This document shows, piece after piece, positions 23,825 through 33,862 of a stretch of DNA of 64,000 nucleotides. Both the position numbers and the translations under genes were made by a program. This DNA is from Cavenderia fasciculata (taxonomy: Eukaryota; Evosea; Eumycetozoa; Acytosteliales; Cavenderiaceae), in contig NW_004457729.1 of NCBI RefSeq assembly GCF_000203815.1, positions 2,356,674 to 2,420,673 on the forward strand. The letters are read 5' to 3'. The number at the start of each line of letters is the position of its first letter. Within the stretch, counting starts at the first letter, position 1. The notes under the pieces are model-generated. The model did no database searches. It saw only the letters and a program-made list of their open reading frames with translations, and was not told the origin of the DNA.

Positions 23825-25425
23825 ATGAGAACATCACTCGTTATTATTTCATTGTTGGGATTGTTGGCTATTATTGCCAACGTCTCTGAATCAAAGGTTG
23901 TTTCAGGAAGTTTCTCTTCCTCTTCTTCATGGGCTTTTGTTAACAAGTTTTGTTATGGTTCAAGAGGTATAGTTCATTTCACATCACACAAAGAGATATT
24001 AGTATAGTACTATGACTCTACTCTTTCAACACTATTTTTTCAACATACCACACACACAAGAAAGATTTTAAACTTAAAAGTTTATATTAACACCCTTTTC
24101 CCTCCTCAATGGCACCACACTTTTTTTTTAACAACTTTTCTTTTTAAGGTCAAGGATCATGGACATTTACAACCACAACCAATAATCCAAACCTTACATT
24201 TTATCTCTACGATGATGCTGAATCGTCATGGGGAAGTGTTTACAAATCATCAAAGAGTTGCGAGGAAAAGATCAATGCAACTCAATTCCACGAAACAATT
24301 GGTAATGGAACAACAACCATTCCATTTGCCGACACTCAACGTCCACACTTTTGGTATTTTGTCGCTGCCGATTGCAATGGTGGATCACTCGATTTCACCT
24401 ATGACATGGAATGGCTCAACTATGGTGGCACTTGGTATCAACAATTCTCATGGGAAGAGTATGGTCTCGAAGGTTTATACTTGGTCTATTTCTTCTTTTT
24501 CGTTGCTCTCACTGCTTACAGTTTATATTCTGCTTGGAATCTTCATAAAACTAAATCTTTCCATCCAGTATGAAAAAAACAAAACAAACAAAACAAACAA
24601 CAAACAAAGAGAAAGTTGACTAACACCTATTTCTATTCTATTATTATTTTAGATTGTTAAATTGTTAACCATTTCAATTCTTTTACAATTCTTGTCAGTA
24701 TTTATTTTATTGATTCATTATGGTGCCTATTCACACAATGGTATTGGTGGAAAGGGTTTACAAGGTTTTGGTGAATGTATGTAATAATCAATAATAATAA
24801 TTAATAATCATTTTAAACCTTAATTTGTTTATAACTTACATTTCCTTTCTTTTCCATTGTTTTCCATTCTTTTTTTTATTTTTTAGTGATTGATTTTGCA
24901 TCACAACTTACATTTATCTTACTTTTAATTTTACTTGCCAAGGGATGGGCAATTTCACGTGTAACCATTGACGAGAAGAAGATTATTCTTGGTGTTATGG
25001 GTTGTTTGACCGTTCTCTATTTGATCATGTTTATCTGGTACAAGGTTGGAAAGGATCCAGCTTCATCGGTCTACATGTACGATACCGTACCAGGTATTCT
25101 TTTGTTGATTGCTCGTTCCATCGCTATGATTTGGTTCATGTGGTGTGCCTACAACACCTACATGGAAGAGACTCATCCAGCCAAACGTCAATTCTACGTC
25201 TACTTTGGTATCACCTTTTTCATTTGGTTCCTTGCTCTCCCATTCATTTGCATCATCGCCGCTTCCATCGACCCATGGGAACGTTTCAAGACTGTCATGG
25301 GTTTCTATGTCACCTTTAACTTTTTGGCTCTCGCTGTTCTCTCTATCCTCCTTTCTCCAAACCGTGCTGCCGATTACTTTACAATCTCTGAAGGTTATTC
25401 AAGTTCTCCATATGAATCAATTTAA
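23825..25425 (+). CDS. GPR180/TMEM145-like seven-transmembrane protein
   Basis: Exons 23825-23966, 24149-24567, 24653-24776 and 24887-25425 give 407 aa. A signal peptide (MRTSLVIISLLGLLAIIANV) leads into a lumenal beta-rich domain (about 25-165) with conserved Trp/Cys residues such as CEEKINATQ and PHFWYFVAADCNGG. From about residue 170 seven hydrophobic segments follow, with LEGLYLVYFFFFVALTAYSL, the LLLILLAKGWAISR motif typical of the family, and the last helices in exon 4. This matches the rhodopsin-like GPCR transmembrane domain of GPR180 and TMEM145 (intimal-thickness-related receptor group), related to GOLD-domain seven-helix proteins of the secretory route. The ligand is unknown. The next gene converges with 143 bp between stops. 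Confidence 0.85.
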
Positions 25426-25568
25426 AAAGGAAAAAGGATATTAAAAAAAACAAAACAAAAAAAAAAAAGAAAGGAAAGAAAAGAAAACTCTTTTTAATCC
25501 ATCAATCAATCCATCCATATTTATAAATACAATAAAATAACCTTAAATATATTTAATTACATAACATA

Positions 25569-26288
25569 TTATTTCTTAAAATAAATACCTGGTTTGAATA
25601 GAGGTTGTAAAGGAGGTTGATAAAATTGTTTAGAGTATTGAACAAATTGATGTTCCTTGTTTCTAATCTATAATCAAATATATTTAATGAATATTAATAT
25701 TAATATATTATAGTATCGTATTTGTTTGTTTGTTTGTTTGTTTTCTACTATTCATCATACCAATTTAACCATTGGATTATCACCATTACTTGTGATTGGT
25801 TTTGTAAAGATAGTTAACATTCCATAGAGATTACCAAATAGAATATCGGTAAGGTATCTATCACCAACCATTATGAGTCTATCGGGTGTTGTGTTGAAAT
25901 GAGCCGATACTTGATCGATACCATCAGGTTTCTTTGTACCATGTCTTATTACATGCATGCCAAGAGATGATTCTATTTGTTGTGCCTTTTTAAAATCAGT
26001 GTCGTCACTTGATCCAGCACTATTTGATATGATTGCTACCTTGTCTCTACCAAATACCTCCAAGCATAGATCAATCGATTTCTTATAGGGTTCATAGACA
26101 TCGTCTTTGTATGGTTCGGTCAATGTATTGTCCTTGTCAAAACATACACCTCTAAAACCCATATCATAGAGTCGATCAAACCTTATATCACAGACACTAT
26201 TCACTTCAATCTGAGGTATCACCAATCCTCTCTTTCTTGCTACTTTTACCAAGCATTTAAAAGCTTCTAAATTAAAACTTTGTACCAT
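25569..26288 (-). CDS. GEP4-type mitochondrial PGP phosphatase
   Basis: Exons 26288-25761 and 25667-25569 give 208 aa. The start is the ATG at 26288 (MVQSFNLEAFKCLVKVARKR); a longer frame lacks an upstream ATG. HAD-fold motifs are clear: motif I GVCFDKDNTLT with both catalytic aspartates, motif II IISNSAG, a motif III lysine in GTKKPDG and motif IV MVGDRYLTD. This is the signature of the GEP4/YqeG family, which dephosphorylates phosphatidylglycerophosphate to phosphatidylglycerol in cardiolipin synthesis at the mitochondrial inner membrane. The N-terminal amphipathic basic helix fits matrix-side membrane association. The small second exon adds 32 residues ending GIYFKK. Confidence 0.9.
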
Positions 26289-26417
26289 CCAAAATGAAAA
26301 AGACAAAGATAAATAAAATTAAATAAATGAATGAAGTCAGCAAAGACACCTTTGCTTTTCGTTTTAGTTTTTAAAAAAATGTTTTAATGTTATTTGTATT
26401 TATTTGTATCGATTTAT

Positions 26418-27264
26418 TTATTCTTGTGTATAAGATCTAGCAGTAATAGAATGACGAGGATTCTTTGAGAAATCAAATACATTGATACCTCCAGGAACAG
26501 GAGATGAAGCATGGTCATCTTCATTTGGATCGGTGGTAGGGGTGGCTGGGAAGACGACGGGTGAGGCAGATACTCTATCGACCATTTCAACTTCGACGGC
26601 TGTTGGATGTGATTGTGCTGTTGCTTTGGTTAATTTGTTCTTTTTGTACTTTCTATAGGCAAGTACTGAACCTCCTCCAACAGCACCTGCAGCCAACACT
26701 CCTCCTCCTACTGCTATACCTATAATAGCACCAGTTGACAATCCAGCAGCTGCTGCAGCGGCAGCAACAGCTGCAGTTGGTGGTAATCCTCCAGTGTATG
26801 TTGAAACAAATTCTTGATATGTTAAATCTGAAAATTGATTTAATGATACTATAAAAGAAAAAGAAAAACAAATATTAATATATATAAACAATTAATTTAT
26901 CTTTTTATTAGTTTAGCTTACATTGTTGAACTTGTGATTTTGGAAAAGTAATGACAGGGTCTGCATTTACAGATAATAATTTTCTTGAACTACTATCTGT
27001 AGGTGATTCTGAATCCTGTACCAATACATCTGGTACATTGATTTTACCATTAAAATCACCAATCTTTATCATATTGGCTCTCCAATTTGAAAATTTGGAT
27101 TGGAATTCACCTTCAGTATATCGTACATTGTATGCTTGCATCCAATTCTTGAATGCATCTTGAAATAGTTGGTCACTTGGAATATCACCTCCCTTTACAA
27201 ACAAAAAGTTTGAAGAGAGAGATATTATAAAGATTGTTAAAATTAAAAAAATATATAATCTCAT
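26418..27264 (-). CDS. Membrane-anchored cathepsin-propeptide (I29-like) protein
   Basis: Exons 27264-26922 and 26848-26418 give 257 aa. Residues 1-25 are a signal peptide. Residues about 33-65 (FKNWMQAYNVRYTEGEFQSK then FSNWRANMIKI) and about 115-130 (LSLNQFSDLTYQEF) are the two conserved halves of the I29 cathepsin propeptide inhibitor fold; about 45 residues of Ser-rich sequence separate them, more than usual. No peptidase domain follows. Instead there is an Ala/Gly-rich membrane helix (GAIIGIAVGGGVLAAGAVGG), a basic stop (YRKYKKNK) and a cytosolic tail of about 80 aa. The likely role is a lumenal or surface inhibitor or chaperone of papain-like proteases. It is divergent from a papain-like gene that lacks this propeptide. 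Confidence 0.8.
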
Positions 27265-28141
27265 TCTAAAATAATATATAAATATATATGTATGTAATAT
27301 AAATAATAATAATGTATGTATATATAAATATAAATATTAGATTTGTAAAGAAAAAAAGAAACTAACTAAAAGTAATTTGTTTTGTTTTGTTTTTTTTGAT
27401 TAAAAGTTTCAAAGAAGAGAAAAGTACTTTTTTTGTTCCGTTAGACAATACGAAAAGTTGATAGTTTGTATAACTTTCTTTCTTTTCCTTTTTTTTGTTA
27501 TTTGAAATTCAATTCAATTTAAATGTTAATCTATGGAAAAAACCCCCTTAAAGATGACATCAATGGTGTGACCATGTTGATTAATTGGATACCTCTTTTA
27601 TCATTCTTTCAATTGACCTCTAGATCTAGAGGTTTGATAGGTCCAAAAAGATGCGGAAAAACAATTTTGAAAAATCAATACTTTCCAAAAGTGGATTCCA
27701 GTTGGGAAAAAAAAAAAACAAAAACAATTCAAATTCATTAACGGCTCAACAATATTACGGATCTGTAGATATTGAAATTGGAATGTGAACAAAATATTGT
27801 TGGACCTAACGTCAAATCAATTTTTGAACATATGGACCATTATTCGAAAAAGAACCTCACCACCATTTCATTTATCAGAAACAACAGTTTATTTTATAGA
27901 GTTAGTTGTTGTTTTGTTTATATATCCGTTTATTAAACATTTAATTTAATTAATTATTATTATAGTAGTTTTGAAAACAGTAAAAATGTAAGTCGTTACT
28001 TTAAAACTTATTAATCCTTTTTTTTAAAAAGAAATCATCCATTCAATTTTTTTTATCCATCCATCCTAATTAATTAATCTTATCCCCCCATCCTTTATAT
28101 ATCTACACCTATCCCTATCTATATTTCTATTTTTTTAAAGA
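27265..28141. other. Shared upstream region of the divergent I29 and CAP-papain genes
   Basis: About 880 bases between head-to-head genes. It must contain both promoters. The middle (about 27520-27905) carries what looks like a worn coding remnant listed separately. T/A runs lie close to both start codons. Confidence 0.6.
27520..27905 (+). pseudogene. Possible decayed gene fragment with P-loop-like motif
   Basis: Short open pieces in different frames read like protein: one includes GLIGPKRCGKTILKN, close to a P-loop (GxxxxGKT), and a later piece reads NIVGPNVKSIFEHMDHYSKK. No single frame continues and there is no supported start or splice arrangement. It is best seen as a remnant of an unidentified nucleotide-binding protein gene. 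It could also be chance in AT-rich DNA. Confidence 0.3.
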
Positions 28142-29442
28142 ATGAAAATTTTAATAACATTAATATTTATAATATTAAATGGATTGAATTTTGTTTATGG
28201 AGATTTGTCTCCACAAGAAATTCAAACATTAATATCAAATCATAACAATTGGAGATCATCACCAGATCCACCATCGGCATCACCACTATCAGCCCTTACA
28301 TATGATTATGGAATGGCAACTACACTTCAAAATCATTTAAATACTTGCTCCTATACATTCTCTCCCTACTCTTCCTATGGTATAGTATCAGAGTGGATGT
28401 ATTGGTGGGAACCACAATCCTATTTCAATTTACAAGGTAATTTGGATATGATTTGGGAGCAAAGAAATTCATTTGATTGGAGCACTGGAACCTGCAAGTC
28501 TGGTGTAGTCTGTTTGCCATGGGCCTATGCCGTCTGGAATACCACCACCAAGTTTGGATGTGCCAAGGCCAATTGTGGAAGTAGAGTCATTATTGCTTGT
28601 GACTATAATCCAGCTGGAGGTTTCAATGGAATCAATCCATACATTCGTTCATCTCTTCCAGTTACTCCAACAGAGAAACCAGTCATTCCAACCGAAAAAC
28701 CATCCGAATCCAATTCAACCTCTCCACCAACTCAATCTGGTAATATTATCGATTGGAGAGATTATCAAACTTCTGTAAAAGATCAAGGTCCATGTGGTTC
28801 TTGTTGGAGTTTTGGTTCAGGTATGAAAAAATAATCAAAAAACAATTATTTAAAACAAAATATATTAATCTTGTTTATATTTTTAATTTTTTAGTTGCTG
28901 CACTTGAATCAAGATATTTAATTAAAAATGGTAAATCACAAATCAAATCAATTGATTTATCAGAACAGAATGCAGTCAATTGTCTGCCAAATGGTTGTAA
29001 TGGTGGATGGATTAACAAGTTTTATGAAACCTTTTCAACTCAGGGAGTAGCATTGGAATCTGATGAACCATATCTTGGTTATGTAGGATCATGTTCATAT
29101 ACTAAAAGTGGATCGTCGAGATTCAAATTCAATTCTTTTGGTATCATCCCAGCCAACAATAAGCAAGCACTCATCGATGAATTACAAAACGGTCCCATTA
29201 CAGTAGCCATGTGGGTTGACGATGAATTCCAATCCTATTCATCCGGTGTCTTTGTCTGTCGTACTCCATATAGAAATACTAACCATGTCGTTTTATTGGT
29301 TGGTTACAACAAGAATCAAGATTATTGGATCGTCAAAAACCAATGGAATACTTATTGGGGTATCTCTGGGTATGCCTATATCTCTGCTTCAAATGATAAT
29401 TGTTATATGATGGGTTTTGATAGTTATTATCCAAAGTTTTAA
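28142..29442 (+). CDS. CAP-domain / papain-family cysteine protease fusion
   Basis: Exons 28142-28820 and 28895-29442 give 408 aa. Signal peptide about 1-20; a CAP (SCP/PR-1) domain about 25-165, seen as HNNWRSS, LTYDYGMATTLQNHLNTC, AVWNTTTKFGCA and CDYNPAGGFNG; a Pro/Thr/Ser linker with repeated PTEKP (about 170-198); then a C1A peptidase domain from DWRDYQTSVKDQG. Gln215, Cys221 (CGSCWSFG), His357 (NHVVLLVGY) and Asn375 (VKNQW) give a complete papain active site. The usual I29 propeptide is absent. In the CAP domain the box that in PR-1 reads CGHYTQVVW reads CLPWAYAVW, so a metal-binding His is replaced. It probably works in lysosomes, phagosomes or outside the cell. Confidence 0.88.
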
Positions 29443-29677
29443 AAAATATAAAATAATATAATAAATAAATATATAAATATATAATAATATAAATACAAAT
29501 TCTTTGTTTTTTTTTTTTTTATAAAAATGACTCGTTTTTTGCAAAGACATCAAAAATTTAATTTACAAAAAAGACGAATCATTCATATTTAAATATCTTT
29601 TTAAAGAAAGAAAAGAGAGAGAAGAGAGAAGATATATATCTTTTCTTTTCTTTTCTTTTCTTTTATTCCTCTCTAAG

Positions 29678-31155
29678 ATGAAACTACCAATAATGCCAAA
29701 GATTCAAGATTTAATTAGGATGTATGGTTTATCAGCAAAACAACAACTATCACAAAACTTTTTATTGGATCTAAACATTACAGACAAGATATGTAGAGAA
29801 GCTGGAGGATTTAAAGATTGTACGGTCATTGAAGTAGGAGCAGGACCTGGTGGTTTGACGAGAAGTCTGTTGACGGCGGGCGCTAAAAAGGTGATTGCCG
29901 TAGAGATGGATCGACGTTTTATACCGGCACTTAGAATGTTGGAAGAGGCAAGTGAAGGTAGACTTAGTGTCGTAATGGGCGATATGATGAAAGTAGATGA
30001 AGGTGAATTACTACGACACTTTCAAGCTGAAAAGATGCCTTGGGAAGAAAAGAGTAAGGTCAAGATTGTAGGTAACCTTCCATTCAACGTTGGTACACAT
30101 CTCATGCTCAAATGGGTACGACAGATCAAACCAAGAGAAGGTCTGTATGCCTATGGAAGAGTGCCGATGGTTTTGATGTTTCAAAAAGAGTTGGCCGAGC
30201 GAATCATTGCACCGGTCGACTCGCACAACTATGGTAGATTGGCAGTGATGGTCGGTCAAGAATGTCATTCGAAAATCATATACGATCTACCCGGCAAGGT
30301 GTTTGTACCACCCCCCAAAGTAGACGCCAGCGTCATTCACATAGAACCTCTAGTCGAACCAATCGGTCAAGTAGATTCAAAAGAACATTTAGAATTTATT
30401 TGTAGAAGTTTATTTAATCATCGTAGAAAAACAATTTCAAATGCCCTAAAGTAAGAGAAAAGAAAAAGAGAATATATATAATATATACCAACCTCTAATT
30501 TTTTTTTTTTTTTAGACCAATGGGAAAAGGATCAGAGGGGTTATTAGGAGATATTGATCCTTCTAGAAGACCACAAAGTTTAACATTTAAAGAATTTGCA
30601 GATATTACCAATAGATATACGGCATGGCCAGATAAAAAACAAATGGATTATTCAGAGTTTACAAATGATGCTGGTGCCATACGAGAGGCAACTAAAAAAG
30701 AAAAAAGATCACAAAAGAAACAACAAAGAATCGATGAATTGCAAAAGGAAAGAGAACAATTTGAAAAGTTGGATAAAAAGGAACAACAAAAATACCTACA
30801 TCAACTCGATGTCGAATCGCAACCTGGTTATCAATTGGGTGAAAAACTTAAACTGCAAGAGGAAATGGATGGATTGGATGATATGTCTACAAGAGAAATG
30901 GAAACACTTCATAGAAATCTTACAACTAGTGTTTTAACTGATCAAACTCTTCAAAAAGATTTGGATAAAATATTTAATCAACAAAATTTGGAAAATCAAG
31001 AAGACGAAGAAAATGATAAAGATGATGATGAAAGTGAAGAAATTAAAGATGATGAAAGTGAAGATGAAGATGAAGAAGATGAAGATGATGACAAAGATTT
31101 TGAAGATTATGAAGATTTTGAAGAAGATGAAGATACAATTGTAAAAAAGAAGTAA
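29678..31155 (+). CDS. Mitochondrial rRNA adenine dimethyltransferase (TFB1M-like)
   Basis: Exons 29678-30450 and 30516-31155 give 470 aa. The first 270 residues are a KsgA/Dim1 methyltransferase that dimethylates two adenines in the small-subunit rRNA 3' helix: QNFLLDLNITDKI, the SAM loop EVGAGPGGLT, the acidic VEMDRR, the catalytic NLPFNVGTHL, FVPPPKVDASV and NHRRKTISNALK. The N terminus PIMPKIQDLIRMYGLSAKQQ matches mitochondrial TFB1M rather than nuclear Dim1. The C-terminal 200 residues are an addition: a charged coiled coil (KKEKRSQKKQQRIDELQKER) and a very acidic Asp/Glu tail. The intron joins CTA AA|A CCA in frame, so the tail belongs to the gene. Confidence 0.92.
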
Positions 31156-31269
31156 AATTAAATTAAAATTATTTTTAGAAAGAAAAGAAAGATATTTTTT
31201 TGTAAAGTCTTTAAAGTTTGCAATTGTTGTTGTTTTCATTATTATTATTATTATTATTATTTATTATTT

Positions 31270-32238
31270 ATGTTTATCTATTCAATGAAAGTTAATAATA
31301 GACCAATAATAGGAATATTAAGTCAACCATGTGATAATGAAATGACAGATCATGAAACTGATCAATATATAGCAGCTGGTTATGTAAAGCATTTGGAAGG
31401 TTCAGGTGCAAGAGTAGTACCTATACTCTATGACAGTACACCAGAAGAGATAGAGACACTTTTTAAATCAATCAATGGTATATTGTTGCCTGGTGGAGGT
31501 GCAGACCATCTCGATCAATTACCACAATACTGTGAAACACTAAGACTGTTGTATAGACTAGTGATCGATGCAAACGATCGAAAAGACTACTTTCCACTAT
31601 GGGGAACATGTCTTGGTTTCGAACAACTCGTCATGATGCAAGCCAACGATATTCACATACTCGAACAATTCAAAGCAAGTAATTACACCATCCCACTAGA
31701 CTTTACAGACAAGGTTGGTAACAGTCGATTATTTAGTCTTGCGTCACCATCGATCATGCAAGATCTCGCCACGCTTCCCCTGACAATGAATAATCACAAG
31801 TTTGGTATCTCTCCATCTACCTTTACATCAAACGCTCTACTTGACTCCTTTTTCGATATACTATCAAACAACTTGGATCAAGAGGGTGTTGCATTTGTAT
31901 CGACTATCGAAGCCAAGAACTACCCCATCTATGGTGTACAGTGGCATCCCGAGAAACCTCTCTACGAATGGTACCATAAACTAGGTGTAGATCATTCATA
32001 CCAAAGTATTCTAGTCAACCAATACACCTCCAACTGGTTTGTCAATGAATGTAGAAAGAATTTTCATTCCTTTTCAGACAACGTCTCTGAAACCAATGCT
32101 TTAATTTATAATTATCCTGCTATTCATCAACCTCTAACTATTCCTGATTTTCAACAAATTTATTATTTTCCATGTAATAGTAATAGTAATACAACCACAC
32201 CCAATAGTAATACTACAACTAAATTAATAAACAAATAA
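31270..32238 (+). CDS. Gamma-glutamyl hydrolase, copy 1
   Basis: Single exon, 322 aa, class I glutamine-amidotransferase fold (peptidase C26). The family removes gamma-linked glutamates from folyl-polyglutamates, usually in lysosomes or outside the cell. Seen: RPIIGILSQP at the N terminus, SINGILLPGG, the nucleophile Cys in PLWGTCLGFEQL, LTMNNHKFGISP and the catalytic His in YGVQWHPEKP. It has no evident signal peptide (MFIYSMKVNN precedes the fold directly), unlike the next gene, so this copy may be cytosolic or its start may be misread. It is a tandem duplicate of the next gene, with only 34 bp between them. The tail is Asn/Thr-rich. Confidence 0.93.
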   Translation: MFIYSMKVNNRPIIGILSQPCDNEMTDHETDQYIAAGYVKHLEGSGARVVPILYDSTPEEIETLFKSINGILLPGGGADHLDQLPQYCETLRLLYRLVIDANDRKDYFPLWGTCLGFEQLVMMQANDIHILEQFKASNYTIPLDFTDKVGNSRLFSLASPSIMQDLATLPLTMNNHKFGISPSTFTSNALLDSFFDILSNNLDQEGVAFVSTIEAKNYPIYGVQWHPEKPLYEWYHKLGVDHSYQSILVNQYTSNWFVNECRKNFHSFSDNVSETNALIYNYPAIHQPLTIPDFQQIYYFPCNSNSNTTTPNSNTTTKLINK

Positions 32239-32272
32239 TTTGTTATCTTTTTTCATTCATTCATTTTTAATA

Positions 32273-33283
32273 ATGTTTAATAGAGTTTTTAAAAAAAGTA
32301 CTATATCATTTATATTATTAGTATTAATATTTTTAGTAGTAGTAGAAAGTTGTATTACTAGTAGTAGTAATAGTGGTTATATTAATCAAAGACCAATAAT
32401 TGGGATATTAACACAACCAACTAGAAATGATGGTAGTAGCAAATCGTTAGGATATGATCAATATATAGCAGCTAGTTATGTTAAATATATTGAAAGCGCA
32501 GGTGCGAGGGTAGTACCTATACTCTATGATAGTACACCTAAACAACTAAAGACACTATTTCAATCAATCAATGGGATACTTTTGCCTGGTGGAGCTGTTT
32601 TACTACAATACTATCCACTCTATCAAGACACTATAAGGTATCTTTATCAATTGGTTGTCGAGGCAAACGATAGACAAGATTACTTTCCGCTTTGGGGCAC
32701 GTGTCTTGGTTTTGAACAAATCCTAATGATGCAAGCAGACAATATCTACTTGATGGAATCATTTGATGCTCTCAACTACTCATTGTCTCTCAATTTTACT
32801 CGCAGTGCTCGTGACAGTCGATTGTTTAGCATGGCACCAGAATCGGTCATGCAGGATTTGGCCACTCTTTCGCTGACAATGAACAATCACAAGTTTGGTA
32901 TCTCGCCATCCTCCTTTATGTCAAATCCCCTTTTAAACCATTTCTTTACCATTCTCTCAATCAACAATGATAGAGGCGGTTTGCCATTTGTCTCTACTAT
33001 CGAGGCAAAGGACTATCCCATCTATGGTGTCCAATGGCATCCAGAGAAACCACTCTATGAATGGACAAACACTCAAGACATTAACCATTCATACCAAAGT
33101 ATCCTCGCCAACCAATACACTGCCAATTGGTTTGTCAATGAATGTAGAAAGAATTTTCATTCCTTTTCGGATCAATCCTCTGAAGCAAATGCTTTAATCT
33201 ATAATTATCAGGCTACTCTCTCTATCAAACCAAAATCAGAGTATCAACAAATTTATTATTTTAAAAATCAAACTCTTTCATAA
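32273..33283 (+). CDS. Gamma-glutamyl hydrolase, copy 2 (secretory)
   Basis: Single exon, 336 aa from the ATG at 32273, which gives a basic-then-hydrophobic signal sequence (MFNRVFKKSTISFILLVLIF). The fold repeats copy 1 almost block for block: RPIIGILTQP, SINGILLPGG, PLWGTCLGFEQI with the nucleophile Cys, LTMNNHKFGISP, YGVQWHPEKP with the catalytic His, and FVNECRKNFHSFS near the end. Several Asn-x-Ser/Thr sites fit a glycosylated lysosomal or secreted enzyme that trims folate polyglutamates. An in-frame stretch before 32273 has no ATG. It lies 34 bp after copy 1 on the same strand. Confidence 0.93.
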   Translation: MFNRVFKKSTISFILLVLIFLVVVESCITSSSNSGYINQRPIIGILTQPTRNDGSSKSLGYDQYIAASYVKYIESAGARVVPILYDSTPKQLKTLFQSINGILLPGGAVLLQYYPLYQDTIRYLYQLVVEANDRQDYFPLWGTCLGFEQILMMQADNIYLMESFDALNYSLSLNFTRSARDSRLFSMAPESVMQDLATLSLTMNNHKFGISPSSFMSNPLLNHFFTILSINNDRGGLPFVSTIEAKDYPIYGVQWHPEKPLYEWTNTQDINHSYQSILANQYTANWFVNECRKNFHSFSDQSSEANALIYNYQATLSIKPKSEYQQIYYFKNQTLS

Positions 33284-33439
33284 TCATGGACGAATTTATA
33301 ATCATTACATGACACAACACAATCATCAATCTACTTTCAATTATTGGTTTGTATTGTGAATAAATTGACGTAGGAAAAAAAAAATTAAAATATAATTTTT
33401 TTTTTTAGGGTAGAATGACATTTGTTGTATGAAGATCTT

Positions 33440-33780
33440 TCGAGTGGAGAGTGGAAAAAAAAAAAGGAAGGAGAGAGAGTGGAAAAAAGGAAAGGAGAGG
33501 AGGAAAAAAAGGAAAAAAGGAAAAAAGGAAAAAAAAGGAAAGGAAAAGAGGGGAAGGAAAAGAGGGGAAAGGAAGGAGGGAGGAGGGAGAGGGGAAAGGA
33601 AAGGAGAGGGGAGGAGGAATGGAGGAATGGAGGAGGAGGAATGGAGGAGGAATGGAGGAATGGAGGAGGAATGGAGGGAGGAATGGAGGAGGAATGGAGG
33701 AATGGAGGAGGAATGGAGGGAGGAATGGAGGGAGGAGGGAGAGGGGAGGAGGAAAAAATGGGAAAAAAAAAAAAAGATTA
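33440..33780. repeat. Purine (G/A) simple-repeat tract
   Basis: Nearly all-purine on the plus strand: GGAAAAAA-type units first, then many copies of GGAGGAATGGA and GGAGGGA. Long charged reading frames here are artefacts of the repeat. Such polypurine DNA can form triplex structures. The sister arm has a pyrimidine tract with different units (CCCTTTCATGTCCTTTC type). Confidence 0.9.
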
Positions 33781-33782
33781 GA

Positions 33783-33862
33783 TGATTCCTGTGGGATTTG
33801 AACCCACGCCCCGGAGGATCAGTGCCTTAAACTGACGTCTTAGACCGCTCGACCAAAGAATC
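33783..33862 (-). tRNA. tRNA-Leu (anticodon AAG), copy 1
   Basis: Read leftwards from 33862: acceptor GATTCTT pairs with AGGAATC; D arm GTC...GAC; anticodon stem TCAGT/ACTGA with loop TTAAGGC, anticodon AAG (Leu, CUU, probably inosine-modified); a long variable arm TCCTCCGGGGC typical of class II tRNAs; T arm GTGGG-TTCAAAT-CCCAC. No intron. It is identical to the copy at 36781-36860 over its whole length. A T-rich stretch after the 3' end on this strand (A run on plus before it) can serve as the pol III terminator. Confidence 0.96.

Noticed and set aside
33422-33801. Three overlapping frames of about 116-119 codons rich in Gly, Glu and Lys
   Set aside because: They exist in all forward frames of a purine repeat tract and have no features of a protein beyond the repeat.
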